Shown: in pieces, positions 34,815 to 46,890 of the stretch | How the letters are laid out: each line of letters starts with the position of its first letter | Position numbering within the stretch: position 1 is the first letter of the stretch | Assembly: GCA_964246985.1 (NCBI GenBank) | Contig: CAXTSE010000005.1 | Coordinates: 62,001-126,000 of the forward strand | Length of the DNA stretch: 64,000 bases | Direction: 5' to 3' | From: CAXTSE01 sp964246985 | Lineage (GTDB): Bacteria; Actinomycetota; Actinomycetes; Actinomycetales; Microbacteriaceae | Program-made: the position numbers and the translations under genes | Notes under the pieces: model-generated | What the model saw: the letters and a program-made list of their open reading frames with translations, nothing else | Database searches by the model: none | What the model was told of the DNA's origin: nothing

Positions 34815-36047
34815 CTACGACCCCAGCATGTCGCGCAGGGCGATGCGCGAGGCCAGAGCCTCTTCGGCATCCTTGATCTTGCGCGAGTCCTTCGCGGCCT
34901 TCGCCGCCGCGAGCTCCTTCTCGAGCTTTGCGATGGCGGCGGTGATCTGCGACGAGAAGCCCTCCACACGAGCGACCTTCTCGGGGTCGGACTTGTTCCA
35001 GTGGTCCTCGTCGAGCTTCCGCACGTGGTTCTCGACCTTGCGCAGGCGGTCCTCCGTCGACTTGACCGCGTCGCGCGGCACCTTGCCGATCGCATCCCAT
35101 CTGCGCTGGATGCCGAGCAGAGCCGACTTGGCCTGCTCGCGATCGCTGATGGCGAGGATCTTGTCAGCCTCGTCGAGCAGCGCCAGCTTCTCGGTGAGGT
35201 TGCCGGCGAACTCGGCGTTCTCGACCGCGTCGACCTCCGCCTTCGCCGCATAGAGCACGTCGCCGGCGGCCTTGAATCGCGCCCAGAGCGCATCGTCGAC
35301 GCGCTTGCCCGCGCGGCCGGCGAGCTTCCAGTCGTCGAGCATCCGGCGGTAGTCGGGGATCGCGGCAGTTCCCTTGGATGCCAGAGCCTCGGCCTTCTCG
35401 ACGAGCTCCTGCTTCTTCTGGCGAGCGTCCTTGTGCACCGAGTCGAGCTCGGCGAAGAACGCCTTGCGGTGACCCTCGATGGTCGTGCGCGCCGCGCGGA
35501 ATCGCTTCCAGAGCTCGTTGCTCTCGTTCTTGGGCAGGCGCGGGCCGTCCTTCTGAGCGGCCTGCCACCGTGCGAACAGCGCCTCGAGCTGGGCGGTGAC
35601 GAGCTTCCACTGCGCCTTCGCGGGATCCTGCGCGGCGAGCGTCTCGGCTTCGACCACGAGCGCCTCGCGCTCGGCGATGGCGTCGGCGACCGCCGCCTTC
35701 GCCTCGGCTGACTGCTTCTCGGTCAGCTCGCCGACCGTCCCGCCCAGCTTCGCCAGGCGAGCAGTGAGGGATGCCAGGTCGCCGACCGCATTGGCGGTCG
35801 CGACCGACTCGGTCAGGTTCGCGATGGTCTTGGCGACGTCAGCGGCCGGAGCACCGCCGCGCACGCGCTGCTCGACGAGGCCGACCTGGCCGGCGAGCTC
35901 GGCGTACTTGCGCTCGTAGTAGGCGAGAGCCTCCTCAGGCGTGGCATCGGGGTACTGGCCGACTGCACGCTCACCCTCCGCCTCGCGGACGTAGACGGTG
36001 CCGTCGTCGTCGACGCGCCCCCAGGGTGCCTGATCGTTGGTCGCCAC
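34815..36047 (-). CDS. DUF349 domain-containing coiled-coil protein
   Basis: The 410-residue, highly charged, almost entirely helical protein consists of repeated DUF349 units recognisable by W-x-x-x-G and LWxRFxAA patterns (ELWKRFRAA, DALWARFKAA, RRWDAIGKVPRD). An N-terminal beta segment (WGRVDDDGTVYVREAEGERAVG) precedes the coils. The family is widespread in actinobacteria, and its molecular function is unsettled. It starts at an ATG and is transcribed towards the AbiEi-like gene. Confidence 0.88.
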   Translation of the reverse strand: MATNDQAPWGRVDDDGTVYVREAEGERAVGQYPDATPEEALAYYERKYAELAGQVGLVEQRVRGGAPAADVAKTIANLTESVATANAVGDLASLTARLAKLGGTVGELTEKQSAEAKAAVADAIAEREALVVEAETLAAQDPAKAQWKLVTAQLEALFARWQAAQKDGPRLPKNESNELWKRFRAARTTIEGHRKAFFAELDSVHKDARQKKQELVEKAEALASKGTAAIPDYRRMLDDWKLAGRAGKRVDDALWARFKAAGDVLYAAKAEVDAVENAEFAGNLTEKLALLDEADKILAISDREQAKSALLGIQRRWDAIGKVPRDAVKSTEDRLRKVENHVRKLDEDHWNKSDPEKVARVEGFSSQITAAIAKLEKELAAAKAAKDSRKIKDAEEALASRIALRDMLGS

Positions 36048-36114
36048 TGCTGAATCACCTTGCCATCGGGTCCGGCTGCTGTCGCCGGGCGCGATCCAGC
36101 CTATTGCACGCCCT

Positions 36115-36915
36115 CTACTGGATCGTCAGCGCCGTGATCGTGGTGGGCACCAGCGGCGAGCCGGTGCCGTCGGACCCGACACCCGCCGGATCGATGCCGG
36201 GCGTGACGACTGCCGCGACGAGTGCATCGAGTCCGCTCGTGACGCGACCGACCACGGTGTAGCCGCCCGCGGCATCCGCCGGGATCGTCGTGTCAGCCGT
36301 CACGAGGAAGAACTGGTGGCCGTTGCTGTAGGCGTCGCCGCCGGCCCGCGCCATCGCGATGGTGCCCGCGGGGTAGACGTCGTCGGCGGGGGCGTTCTCG
36401 ATCGGCCCGTACGAGAACGACGGGTCGGATGCGCCGGTGCCGTCGAGCGACCCGCACTGGAGCAGCTGGAAGGTGGGCTGGGTGGCGAGCCGGTGGCAGG
36501 TCTTGTCCACGTAGTAGCCGGATTCCGAGTCCTGCACGAAGCCGGCGACGGCCTGCGGCGCGTTGACCCCGTCGAGCTCGATGCCGAGCGCGATGTCGGA
36601 GTTCAGGGTCATGGTGCCCGTCCAGATGCGACTCTCGCTGAGCGACGCGTCGGGTGCCCCGACGTTCTCGCCCGCGGCGGGGGAGGCGGAGGCGGACGCG
36701 GACGGCTCGGGCGTCGGCGCGCCCGGTCCGGCCGTGAAGAAGAAGATCTGGGTGGCCGCGGCGAGGGCCCCCACGATGACGACGCCGGCGACCGCGACGA
36801 TGTTGTCGCGCACCCGCCGCTTCGTCGACCGCTCGTGCACCTGCTGCCGAGCCGCATAGCGCTTCAGCCGATCGCGTGCCTCACGCGCTTCACGTTCCTG
36901 CTTGCTCGATGCCAC
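36115..36915 (-). CDS. membrane-anchored cyclophilin-like peptidyl-prolyl isomerase
   Basis: The 266-residue protein has a basic N-terminal cytoplasmic part, one helix (about 39-63), a Pro/Ser/Ala linker and an extracellular cyclophilin domain (about 95-266). The cyclophilin core is divergent: the usual FHR becomes CHR (catalytic Arg kept), the GGD loop is altered (LLQCGSLDGTG), and an FFLVTAD strand remains. A second Cys could pair with the first. It probably assists folding of exported proteins, though low activity is possible. It is divergent from rarA. Confidence 0.85.
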   Translation of the reverse strand: MASSKQEREAREARDRLKRYAARQQVHERSTKRRVRDNIVAVAGVVIVGALAAATQIFFFTAGPGAPTPEPSASASASPAAGENVGAPDASLSESRIWTGTMTLNSDIALGIELDGVNAPQAVAGFVQDSESGYYVDKTCHRLATQPTFQLLQCGSLDGTGASDPSFSYGPIENAPADDVYPAGTIAMARAGGDAYSNGHQFFLVTADTTIPADAAGGYTVVGRVTSGLDALVAAVVTPGIDPAGVGSDGTGSPLVPTTITALTIQ

Positions 36916-36995
36916 CAGTGCAATCTAGCGGGGCGGTCTGAGGCCGCCAAAACCGCGCGCCGGTCGCCGTCGGGTGCCCCGGATACGATGGCGTG

Positions 36996-38351
36996 ATGGT
37001 CGGCCAGCAGGGGCTCCGTACGGGGTCCACTCCCTTGGCCGTGCGCATGCGACCGACGTCGCTCGACGAGGTCGCCGGTCAGACGCATCTGCTCAAGCCC
37101 GGCTCGCCGCTGGTCAACCTCGCCAACGACGCGACGGGCGAGAGCGGCTCCGTGTCGGTGATCCTCTGGGGCCCGCCGGGAACCGGCAAGACCACGCTCG
37201 CACAGGCGATCGCCCACAGCTCCGGGCGACGGTTCGTCGAGCTCTCCGCGGTGACGGCGGGCGTGAAGGACGTGCGCGAGGTCATGGAGCGTGCCCGCAC
37301 CGATCGCGACCTCTACGGCGTCTCGACGGTGCTGTTCCTCGACGAGATCCATCGCTTCAACAAGGCCCAGCAGGACGCGCTGCTCCCGGGCGTCGAGAAC
37401 GGCTGGGTGATCCTGGTGGCGGCCACGACCGAGAACCCGTCGTTCTCCGTCGTCGCGCCGCTGCTGTCGCGGTCGCTGCTGCTCACTCTCGAGCAGCTCG
37501 ACGACGACGACCTCGGCATCGTGGTCGACCGCGCCGTGTCCGACCCGCGGGGGCTGAACGGTGCCGTGACCCTCGAGGCGGACGCGCGGGCCGCCATCAT
37601 CCGCCTGGCCTCCGGTGACGCGCGGCGGGCCCTCACCGCCCTCGAGGCGGCGGCGGTCTCCGCCACCGCCGACGCGGGTGGCGCGGAGGGCGGTGCGGCT
37701 CTCGACGGCCTGCAGCCCGCGATCACCGTCGACATCGTGTCGGCCACCGTCGATCGCGCGCTGCTGCGCTACGACCGGCAGGGCGACGAGCACTACGACG
37801 TCATCAGCGCGTTCATCAAGTCGATCCGCGGATCCGACGTCGATGCCGCTCTGCACTACCTTGCGCGCATGATCGAGGCGGGCGAGGACCCGCGCTTCAT
37901 CGCCCGACGGGTCATGATCTCCGCCGCGGAGGACATCGGCATGGCCGACCCGCAGGCCCTGCCGATCGCCGTCGCCGCGGCCGAGGGCGTCGCGCTCATC
38001 GGCATGCCGGAGGGGCGCATCCTGCTCGCCGAGGCCGTCGTCTACCTCGCCACGGCGCCCAAGTCGAACGCCGCGTACAAGGCCCTGGATGCCGCGATCG
38101 CAGACGTGCGCGCCGGCAGGATCGGACGCATCCCCAAGCCCCTGCGCGACGCCCACTACCCGGGTGCCAAGCGGCTCGGCCACGGCAAGGACTACGTCTA
38201 CAGCCACGACGCGGAGTTCGGGGTGGCGACGCAGCAGTACCTGCCCGATGCGCTGAAGGGCACGGAGTACTACACGCCATCCGGCAACGGGAACGAGCGG
38301 GATGTGGCGGCGAGACTCGAGAAGATCCGCGCGATCATCCGGGGGGAGTAG
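36996..38351 (+). CDS. rarA: replication-associated recombination protein A (RarA/MgsA)
   Basis: The 451-residue AAA+ ATPase is related to clamp loaders. It has Walker A WGPPGTGKTTLA (about 56), Walker B VLFLDEIHRFNK (about 112), sensor 1 TTENPSF, and a C-terminal tetramerisation domain with HYPGAKRLGHGKDY. It acts at stalled forks and single-strand gaps. The start is ATG 36996 (GTG 36993 is also in frame). Its 3' end overlaps the converging HAD gene by 17 bp. Confidence 0.94.
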   Translation: MVGQQGLRTGSTPLAVRMRPTSLDEVAGQTHLLKPGSPLVNLANDATGESGSVSVILWGPPGTGKTTLAQAIAHSSGRRFVELSAVTAGVKDVREVMERARTDRDLYGVSTVLFLDEIHRFNKAQQDALLPGVENGWVILVAATTENPSFSVVAPLLSRSLLLTLEQLDDDDLGIVVDRAVSDPRGLNGAVTLEADARAAIIRLASGDARRALTALEAAAVSATADAGGAEGGAALDGLQPAITVDIVSATVDRALLRYDRQGDEHYDVISAFIKSIRGSDVDAALHYLARMIEAGEDPRFIARRVMISAAEDIGMADPQALPIAVAAAEGVALIGMPEGRILLAEAVVYLATAPKSNAAYKALDAAIADVRAGRIGRIPKPLRDAHYPGAKRLGHGKDYVYSHDAEFGVATQQYLPDALKGTEYYTPSGNGNERDVAARLEKIRAIIRGE

Positions 38352-38982
38352 GGAGTCCGGTCAGCAGGGTCGTCAGCTCGTCGAGGGAATCGAGGCGGAC
38401 ATCGGCGAGGTGAGATTCGGCCCGCTCGGCGTGGATGAACCCCCACGGTCCCCGTCGCAGGAACGCCGTCCGCATCCCGGCCGTACGCGCGGGCAGAACG
38501 TCGTTGTCGAGGCGGTCGCCGACATAGAGGACCTCGCGCGCATCCACACGGGCCTCGTCGATGACGCGGGCGAAGAACTCGGGCGACGGCTTCTCGACGC
38601 CCCACTCGGCAGACGACGCGACGAAGTCGGCGGTGAAGCCGGCCGCGCGCAGCTGAGCGGTCGCCGCCGCGGGCTGGTTGCCGGCGATGCCGACCACCAG
38701 ACCCGCCTCAGCGGCGGCACGGAGACAGTCGAGTGCGTCGGGATAGAGATCTGCCGAACTGATATCCGACGGGCGACCGGGTGGAGCCACGCCGAGCCTG
38801 CTCCACACGGCGCGGTGATCCTCACCCCGCTCGATCGACGCCCCGAGGACACCCATCAGGGTGAGCGGAGTGACGCCGACGTCGCGAGCGTGCGCCGTCC
38901 AGCTGCGCGTCTCGTCGACGAGCGTCTCACCGACGTCGAACACGATGCCGCGCAGGCCAGGGGGGAGCATGAGATCGACCAT
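38335..38982 (-). CDS. HAD family hydrolase
   Basis: This 215-residue haloacid dehalogenase-like phosphatase has motif I FDVGETLVDE (nucleophile Asp about 15), motif II near GIAGNQP, motif III Lys in EKPSPEFF (about 130) and motif IV GDRLDNDV (about 152). The second acidic residue of motif I is Glu in a VGET context, seen in many YjjG-like HADs. The substrate is unknown. It overlaps rarA tail to tail. Confidence 0.88.
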   Translation of the reverse strand: MVDLMLPPGLRGIVFDVGETLVDETRSWTAHARDVGVTPLTLMGVLGASIERGEDHRAVWSRLGVAPPGRPSDISSADLYPDALDCLRAAAEAGLVVGIAGNQPAAATAQLRAAGFTADFVASSAEWGVEKPSPEFFARVIDEARVDAREVLYVGDRLDNDVLPARTAGMRTAFLRRGPWGFIHAERAESHLADVRLDSLDELTTLLTGLPTPPG

Positions 38983-39174
38983 GCCGCATCATTCCATGGC
39001 GCGAATCCGCCGTCTGGTAGGCTTTCGAGGTTCGACTCCGTGTTGGACACATCCCACTCCACAACTCTCCGGCGCCTCGGCGTGCGTCGGGCTGCGATCT
39101 CTGCAGTGCGGGGGAGCGGGAATGTACGTCCGTGAGCAGCGACAGCCGCTGCCATGTCAGGTGGAAGGAAACCC

Positions 39175-39804
39175 GTGTCGACAACGTCACGTACCCGCAG
39201 CAAGACCCGCCTCTCGCGCGCACTGGGCATCCCGCTCACGCCGAAGGCCGCCCGCTACCTCGAGAAGCGCCCCTACGCGCCCGGCGAGCACGGCCGCACC
39301 AAGCGCAAGACCGACAGCGACTACGCCGTCCGCCTGCGCGAGAAGCAGCGTCTCCGTGCCCAGTACGGCATCCGCGAGGCCCAGCTCAAGATCGTCTTCG
39401 CCGAGGCCCGCAAGTCGAAGGGCCTGACCGGTGAGAACCTGGTCGAGCTTCTCGAGATGCGTCTCGACGCGCTGATCGTCCGTGCCGCGATCGCCCGCAC
39501 CACGGCGCAGGCGCGCCAGATGGTCGTGCACCGTCACATCCTCGTCGACGGCAAGCTCGTCGACCGCCCGTCGTTCCGCGTCAAGCCGGGTCAGCTCATC
39601 CACGTCAAGGAGCGCTCGGAGGGCATGGAGCCCTTCCAGGTCGCCGCGGCCGGCGGTCACGTCGACCTGCTCCCCAAGACCCCGCCGTACCTCGAGGTCG
39701 AGCTCGACAAGCTGCAGGCCCGCCTCGTGCGCCGGCCGCTGCGCGCCGAGGTCCCGGTCACTGCCGAGGTCCAGCTCGTCGTCGAGTACTACGCGGCTCG
39801 CTAG
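39175..39804 (+). CDS. rpsD: 30S ribosomal protein S4
   Basis: The 209-residue primary rRNA-binding protein of the small subunit has an S4-like RNA-binding domain (MRLDALIVRAAIARTTAQAR and HRHILVDGKLVD). It has no N-terminal zinc cysteines, so it is the C-minus form. The GTG at 39175 follows GGAAGG at 39163-39168 and gives the standard length; the ATG at 39154 would add 7 residues. The gene stands alone, away from the alpha operon, as in several actinobacteria. The 192-bp leader shows no element I can name. Confidence 0.96.
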   Translation: MSTTSRTRSKTRLSRALGIPLTPKAARYLEKRPYAPGEHGRTKRKTDSDYAVRLREKQRLRAQYGIREAQLKIVFAEARKSKGLTGENLVELLEMRLDALIVRAAIARTTAQARQMVVHRHILVDGKLVDRPSFRVKPGQLIHVKERSEGMEPFQVAAAGGHVDLLPKTPPYLEVELDKLQARLVRRPLRAEVPVTAEVQLVVEYYAAR

Positions 39805-39829
39805 TCTCAGCCGCGCAGCACGCGCATCA

Positions 39830-39861
39830 CGAAGGGCCGGGGAGCGATCCCCGGCCCTTCG
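39830..39861 (+). terminator. rpsD terminator hairpin
   Basis: A perfect 13-bp stem (CGAAGGGCCGGGG / CCCCGGCCCTTCG) with a 6-base loop lies 26 bp after the rpsD stop. It is strong and GC-rich without a long T tract. Confidence 0.8.
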
Positions 39862-39907
39862 CGCATAAGCTGGACACGCCGTTCCGATCGCCACGAGGGA
39901 GAACACC

Positions 39908-40105
39908 ATGAAGGGTCTGCTGATGCTGGCCGTCGGCGTCGCCGCCGGATTCGCGATCGCCCACCAGGTGTCCCGCAGCCCGCAGGGCAAGCGGTTCCTC
40001 GATGACATCGACGCCCGCGCCCGCGACTTCGGAGCCGCCGTCGTCGACGGCTACAAGGCCCGCGAGGCCGAGCTGCGCGATCCCGCCGCCGACCTCCTGA
40101 GGTGA
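39908..40105 (+). CDS. small membrane protein of unknown function
   Basis: The 65-residue protein has one N-terminal hydrophobic helix (about 2-19) and a charged remainder. GGGAG lies upstream of its ATG. It is positioned just before alaS and may share its transcript. Small proteins in this position seem usual in Microbacteriaceae, but I know of no function. Confidence 0.75.
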   Translation: MKGLLMLAVGVAAGFAIAHQVSRSPQGKRFLDDIDARARDFGAAVVDGYKAREAELRDPAADLLR

Positions 40106-40171
40106 CGGCGCGGCTCTGCCGCGATCACGCTCCACCTCCGACCTCCCACCTCCGACAGACCTGGAAACGCC

Positions 40172-42832
<2,661 letters not shown>

Positions 42833-42842
42833 GCGGCTGAGC

Positions 42843-43319
42843 ATGCGACCGGGCGTGCGCATCGGGATCGATGTCGGACGCGTGCGCGTCGGGGTGGCCC
42901 GCAGCGACCGCGATGGTCTCCTGGCGACGCCGATCGTGACGCTCGCGCGGGGTGACAGCACGCAGGACGAGCTGCGGGCCCTGGCGGTCGAGCTCGAGCC
43001 GTCGGAGTTCGTGATCGGGCTGCCGCTCTCGCTGAGCGGAGGCGACACCGCGTCGACTTCCGACGCGCGCGAGTTCGCGGCCGCCGTGGCCTCCTGGGCC
43101 GCTGAGCGGGCCGAACCCGTCACCGTGCGCCTGGTCGACGAGAGGCTGTCGACAGTCACCGCGCAACGCCAGTTGCGCGACAACGGACGCCGCGCCAAGG
43201 GCTCGCGTCCCGTGATCGATCAGGTGGCCGCTGTTATCATCCTTCAGAACGCCCTCGACTTCGAGCGCACCGCGGGACGACCGCCGGGTGAGCTGGTCGA
43301 CCCGCACGAGAGACTGTGA
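42843..43319 (+). CDS. ruvX: Holliday junction resolvase-like protein RuvX (YqgF)
   Basis: The 158-residue RNase H-fold protein has the first acidic residue in GIDVGRVRVGVA (about 11), the central FVIGLPLSLSG motif and LVDERLST with the following basic helix. YqgF proteins act in 16S rRNA 5' end maturation and have been linked to Holliday junction cleavage. It starts 10 bp after alaS and ends 3 bp before mltG. Confidence 0.93.
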   Translation: MRPGVRIGIDVGRVRVGVARSDRDGLLATPIVTLARGDSTQDELRALAVELEPSEFVIGLPLSLSGGDTASTSDAREFAAAVASWAAERAEPVTVRLVDERLSTVTAQRQLRDNGRRAKGSRPVIDQVAAVIILQNALDFERTAGRPPGELVDPHERL

Positions 43320-43322
43320 ACC

Positions 43323-44741
43323 GTGGCCAACGAACCCAGCTGGGAAGAGATCTTCGGGGGAGCGCAGACGGCGCGTCCGACGCAGACCACCCCCGCCTCC
43401 GTCGAACCCGTGTCCCCCCAGTTCCCGACGGCCCGCCTGTCGGACCCGTTCGCGGTGGCCGCGGCTGAGGCGACCGCGACGTCGGCCATCCCCGTGCAGT
43501 CGTCCGCGTCACAGCAGGGCGCCGTCCGGACGGCCGAGCGGCCGCCCGCCACCGTCGAGTCCTCGCGGCGCGAGGCTCGCCAGTCGGAGGGACGTCGCGG
43601 AGGGCGCGGCGGCTCGGGCCGGTCGGGCTCCGATCGCAATGTCACCGACCCGCTGACGAAGAAGAAGCGCGGCCGCTGGATCCCGTGGGTGGCCACCCTG
43701 CTCGTCTTCGCCCTGGCCGGCGGCGGCGTCGCCTGGTACGGCTGGAGCACCTACGAGACGCAGATCCGCGACCTCATGGGTTGGCAGATCGCCAACGACT
43801 ACGAGGGCACCGGGAACGGGTCGCCCGTCACGGTCGTCATCCAGTCGGGTGACATCGGCTACAACGTGGCCCAGAAGCTGGAGGCCGCCGGCGTGACGAT
43901 GACGTTCGACGCCGTCTACGACTATCTGGTCGAGAACCCCGATATCGGCTTCGAGCCCGGCAACTACACGCTGCAGCAGGAGATGAGCGCGGCCAGCGCC
44001 GTCGCCGCCCTGAGCGACCCCGCCAACCGCATCATCAACTCGGTCACGATCCCCGAGGGCACGGCCGCGATCGACATCTACGCCCTGCTGGCGGCGGCAA
44101 CCGGTCTCACGGTCGAGGACTACCAGGCTGCGGCCGTCGACTACACGGCCTACGGAGTGCCGGCCCAGTCGCCGAGCATCGACGGCTGGCTGTTCCCGGC
44201 GACGTACCAGTTCGATCCCGGCGTGACCGCTCAGCAGGTGCTGCAGCGGCTCGTGTCCGAGATGATCTCCCGTCTCGACACCGCGGGCGTCGCCCCCGAG
44301 AACCGCTTCGACACCGTGCGGCTCGCGTCGATCATCCAGCGGGAGGCGGGATCGAACGTCGACGACATGGCGAAGATCGGTCGCGTGTTCCTCAACCGCA
44401 TCGATCAGGGCATGCGCCTCGAGTCCGATGCGACCGTCGCCTACGGCACGGGAAACACGCACACCGTGTGGACCTCCGACGCCGAGCGGGCCGACGCGAG
44501 CAACCCGTACAACACCTACGCGAACGACGGGTACCCGATCGGACCGATCGGAAACCCCGGGGACGCTGCCATCAACGGCGCCGTCAACCCCGCCGACGGC
44601 TCCTGGCTGTTCTTCGTGCCCATCAACCTCAAGACGGGCGAGACGGTGTTCTCCGAGACGGCGTCTCAGCACGAGGCGGCAGCCGCTCAGCTGCGTGCCT
44701 GGTGCCGCGAGAGCGACGAGAACGCCTCGTACTGCGAGTGA
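43323..44741 (+). CDS. mltG: endolytic murein transglycosylase MltG
   Basis: The 472-residue protein has a long disordered cytoplasmic region (about 1-115), one helix (about 119-141), a LysM-like domain and a YceG catalytic domain with the Glu of SIIQREAG (about 341) and the family segment NPYNTYANDGYPIGPIGNPG. It cleaves nascent glycan strands and helps set their length at the membrane. It starts at a GTG and ends with a GTGA overlap into aroE. Confidence 0.95.
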   Translation: MANEPSWEEIFGGAQTARPTQTTPASVEPVSPQFPTARLSDPFAVAAAEATATSAIPVQSSASQQGAVRTAERPPATVESSRREARQSEGRRGGRGGSGRSGSDRNVTDPLTKKKRGRWIPWVATLLVFALAGGGVAWYGWSTYETQIRDLMGWQIANDYEGTGNGSPVTVVIQSGDIGYNVAQKLEAAGVTMTFDAVYDYLVENPDIGFEPGNYTLQQEMSAASAVAALSDPANRIINSVTIPEGTAAIDIYALLAAATGLTVEDYQAAAVDYTAYGVPAQSPSIDGWLFPATYQFDPGVTAQQVLQRLVSEMISRLDTAGVAPENRFDTVRLASIIQREAGSNVDDMAKIGRVFLNRIDQGMRLESDATVAYGTGNTHTVWTSDAERADASNPYNTYANDGYPIGPIGNPGDAAINGAVNPADGSWLFFVPINLKTGETVFSETASQHEAAAAQLRAWCRESDENASYCE

Positions 44742-45619
44742 ACCGCGACGTGGAGGAGCACCGCCTGGCGGTGCTCGGATCCCCGATCGCGCATTCGAAG
44801 TCGCCCGCACTGCACACGGCGGCGTACGAGGTGCTCGGGCTTCCGTGGACGTACGACGCGATCGAGGTGCGTGACGACGAGCTGCGGTCGTTCCTGGAGA
44901 CGGTCGACGGGCACGGTGCGACCGACGGACACGAGACCCTCTGGCGCGGGCTGTCGCTGACGATGCCGCTCAAGCGCGAGGTGCTGCCCCTCCTCGCCGA
45001 CCAGACGCGTCTCGTCGAGGTCGTCGGCGCGGCGAACACCGTCCTCCTCCGACAGGGACGCTGGCACGGCTACAACACCGACGTGGCGGGAATCGTCGCG
45101 GCGTTCGCGGATGCCGGGGTCACCCGCCTGCGCTCGGTCCAGATCCTGGGGTCCGGAGCGACCGCTGCCTCGGTGCTCGCCGCGGTCGCGGAGCTGGGCG
45201 CGACTCGGGTGCAGGTGTTCGCACGCGACCCCGAGCGTGCCCAGCCGCTGGAGCGGGTCGCCACGCTGCTCGGGGTCGAGCTGACGATCCGGCGTCTGGG
45301 CATCTCCGACCGGTCGATGATCGTGCCGGACGCGATCGTCTCGACCCTCCCCGGCGGTGCGGCAGACGAGCTGCCCGTCTACGCGGCTCCGATCCGCGAG
45401 GGCGCCGTGCTCCTCGATGTGGCCTACGACCCCTGGCCGAGCGCGCTCGCGCGCAGCTGGGAGGAGGTCGGCGGCACCGTCGTGAGCGGGCTGTCGATGC
45501 TCCTCCACCAGGCCGTGGCGCAGGTGCGGATCTTCGTCACCGGCGACGAGGGCGGCCACCTCGATCGCGAGGCCGAGGTGATCGCGGCCATGCGGTCATC
45601 CGTCGGGCTCCGAGGCTGA
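44738..45619 (+). CDS. aroE: shikimate dehydrogenase (NADP+)
   Basis: The 293-residue protein has a substrate domain with LGSPIAHSKSPALH (about 14-27) and the Lys in TMPLKREV (about 75), NTDVAG, and a Rossmann domain with GSGATAASV (about 138). It reduces 3-dehydroshikimate to shikimate. The GTG at 44738 overlaps the mltG stop by 4 bp and fits family length. It is the first of a run of shikimate genes. Confidence 0.92.
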   Translation: MNRDVEEHRLAVLGSPIAHSKSPALHTAAYEVLGLPWTYDAIEVRDDELRSFLETVDGHGATDGHETLWRGLSLTMPLKREVLPLLADQTRLVEVVGAANTVLLRQGRWHGYNTDVAGIVAAFADAGVTRLRSVQILGSGATAASVLAAVAELGATRVQVFARDPERAQPLERVATLLGVELTIRRLGISDRSMIVPDAIVSTLPGGAADELPVYAAPIREGAVLLDVAYDPWPSALARSWEEVGGTVVSGLSMLLHQAVAQVRIFVTGDEGGHLDREAEVIAAMRSSVGLRG

Positions 45620-45631
45620 GAGAATCGACCC

Positions 45632-46890
45632 ATGCTGCGTTGGTTGACGGCCGGTGAGTCGCACGGTCCCGAGCTGGTCGCGATCCTCGAGGGTCTGCCC
45701 GCGGGTGTGCCCGTGTCGCCCGCCGCGATCCAGGCCGACCTCGAGCGGCGCAAGCTCGGCTACGGCCGCGGCGCCCGCATGAAGTTCGAGCAGGACGCCC
45801 TCGACATCTCGGGCGGCATCCGCTTCGGGCTCACCATGGGGAGCCCGGTCGCCCTGCGCATAGGCAACACCGAGTGGCCGCGCTGGGTCGACGTGATGAG
45901 CGCCGAGCCGGTGGATGTCGAGAGCCTCCCCAAGGGACGCGGCGCCCCGCTCACCCGCCCGCGCCCCGGACACGCCGACCTCGTCGGCATGCAGAAGTAC
46001 GGGTTCGACGAGGCGCGCAACGTGCTCGAGCGCGCCAGCGCACGGGAGACGGCCGCACGTGTCGCTCTCGGCGCCGTGGCGCGGGCCTTCCTCGGCGAGC
46101 TGGGGATCCGCCTGGTCGCGCACACCCTCGCGATCGAGACGGTCCGCGTGCCCGACGGCACCGCCCTCCCGACGCCCGGCGATGTCGCGGCGCTCGACGC
46201 CGATCCGCTGCGGTGCTTCGACGCGGCCACGTCGGCGGCGATGGTGCAGNNNNNNNNNNGGTGCAGCGCATCGACCGCGCCCATGACGACGGCGACACCC
46301 TCGGCGGGGTCGTCGAGGTGCTCGCCTACGGACTGCCTCCGGGCCTCGGCAGCTACACGCACTGGGACAAGCGGCTGGATGCGCAGCTCGCCGCCGCGGT
46401 CATGGGCATCCAGGCGATCAAGGGCGTCGAGATCGGCGACGGGTTCACGACGGCCACCCGCCCCGGATCCGAGGCGCACGACGAGCTCGTCGCCGGGCCG
46501 GATGGCATCACAAGGCTGAGCGACCGGGCCGGCGGCACCGAGGGCGGGATGTCGACGGGCACCGTGCTGCGCGTGCGTGCCGCGATGAAGCCGATCGCCA
46601 CCGTGCCGCACGCGCTCCGCACCGTCGACGTCGCCACGGGTGCGGCTGCAGACGCTCACCACCAGCGCTCCGACGTGTGCGCCGTGCCGGCCGCCGGCGT
46701 GGTCGCCGAGGCGATGGTCGCGCTCGTGCTGGCGAATGCGGTGCTCGAGAAGTTCGGCGGCGACTCCGTCGTCGAGACCCGGCGCAACCTGGACGCCTAC
46801 CTCGCGGCCATCCCCGAGAGCCTGCGCACGGCATCCGCGTCGGACGCCGGAGCAACCGACCAGGCCGCGCCGGCAGCGCCCGCCGGATGA
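45632..46890 (+). CDS. aroC: chorismate synthase (split by an assembly gap)
   Basis: The enzyme converts EPSP to chorismate using reduced FMN. The N-terminal part shows LTAGESHGPEL and RPRPGHADLVGMQKYG; the C-terminal part shows DGDTLGGVVEV and HQRSDVCAVPAAGVV. A run of ten Ns at 46250-46259 sits between codons for AMVQ and VQRIDRA, and the reading frame changes across it. The bases on each side repeat GGTGCAG. Joining them removes 17 bases, restores one frame and gives AMVQRIDRAHDDGDTLGG and a 413-residue protein of normal length. I therefore annotate an intact gene, not a pseudogene. Confidence 0.9.
46250..46259. other. scaffold gap of 10 Ns
   Basis: Ten unknown bases separate two sequence ends that both carry GGTGCAG (46243-46249 and 46260-46266). 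This pattern indicates overlapping contig ends joined with a placeholder, not missing sequence. Confidence 0.95.

Noticed and set aside
45632..46890. aroC as a frameshifted pseudogene or two partial genes
   Set aside because: The frame change coincides exactly with ten Ns flanked by a duplicated 7-mer; merging restores a full-length chorismate synthase.
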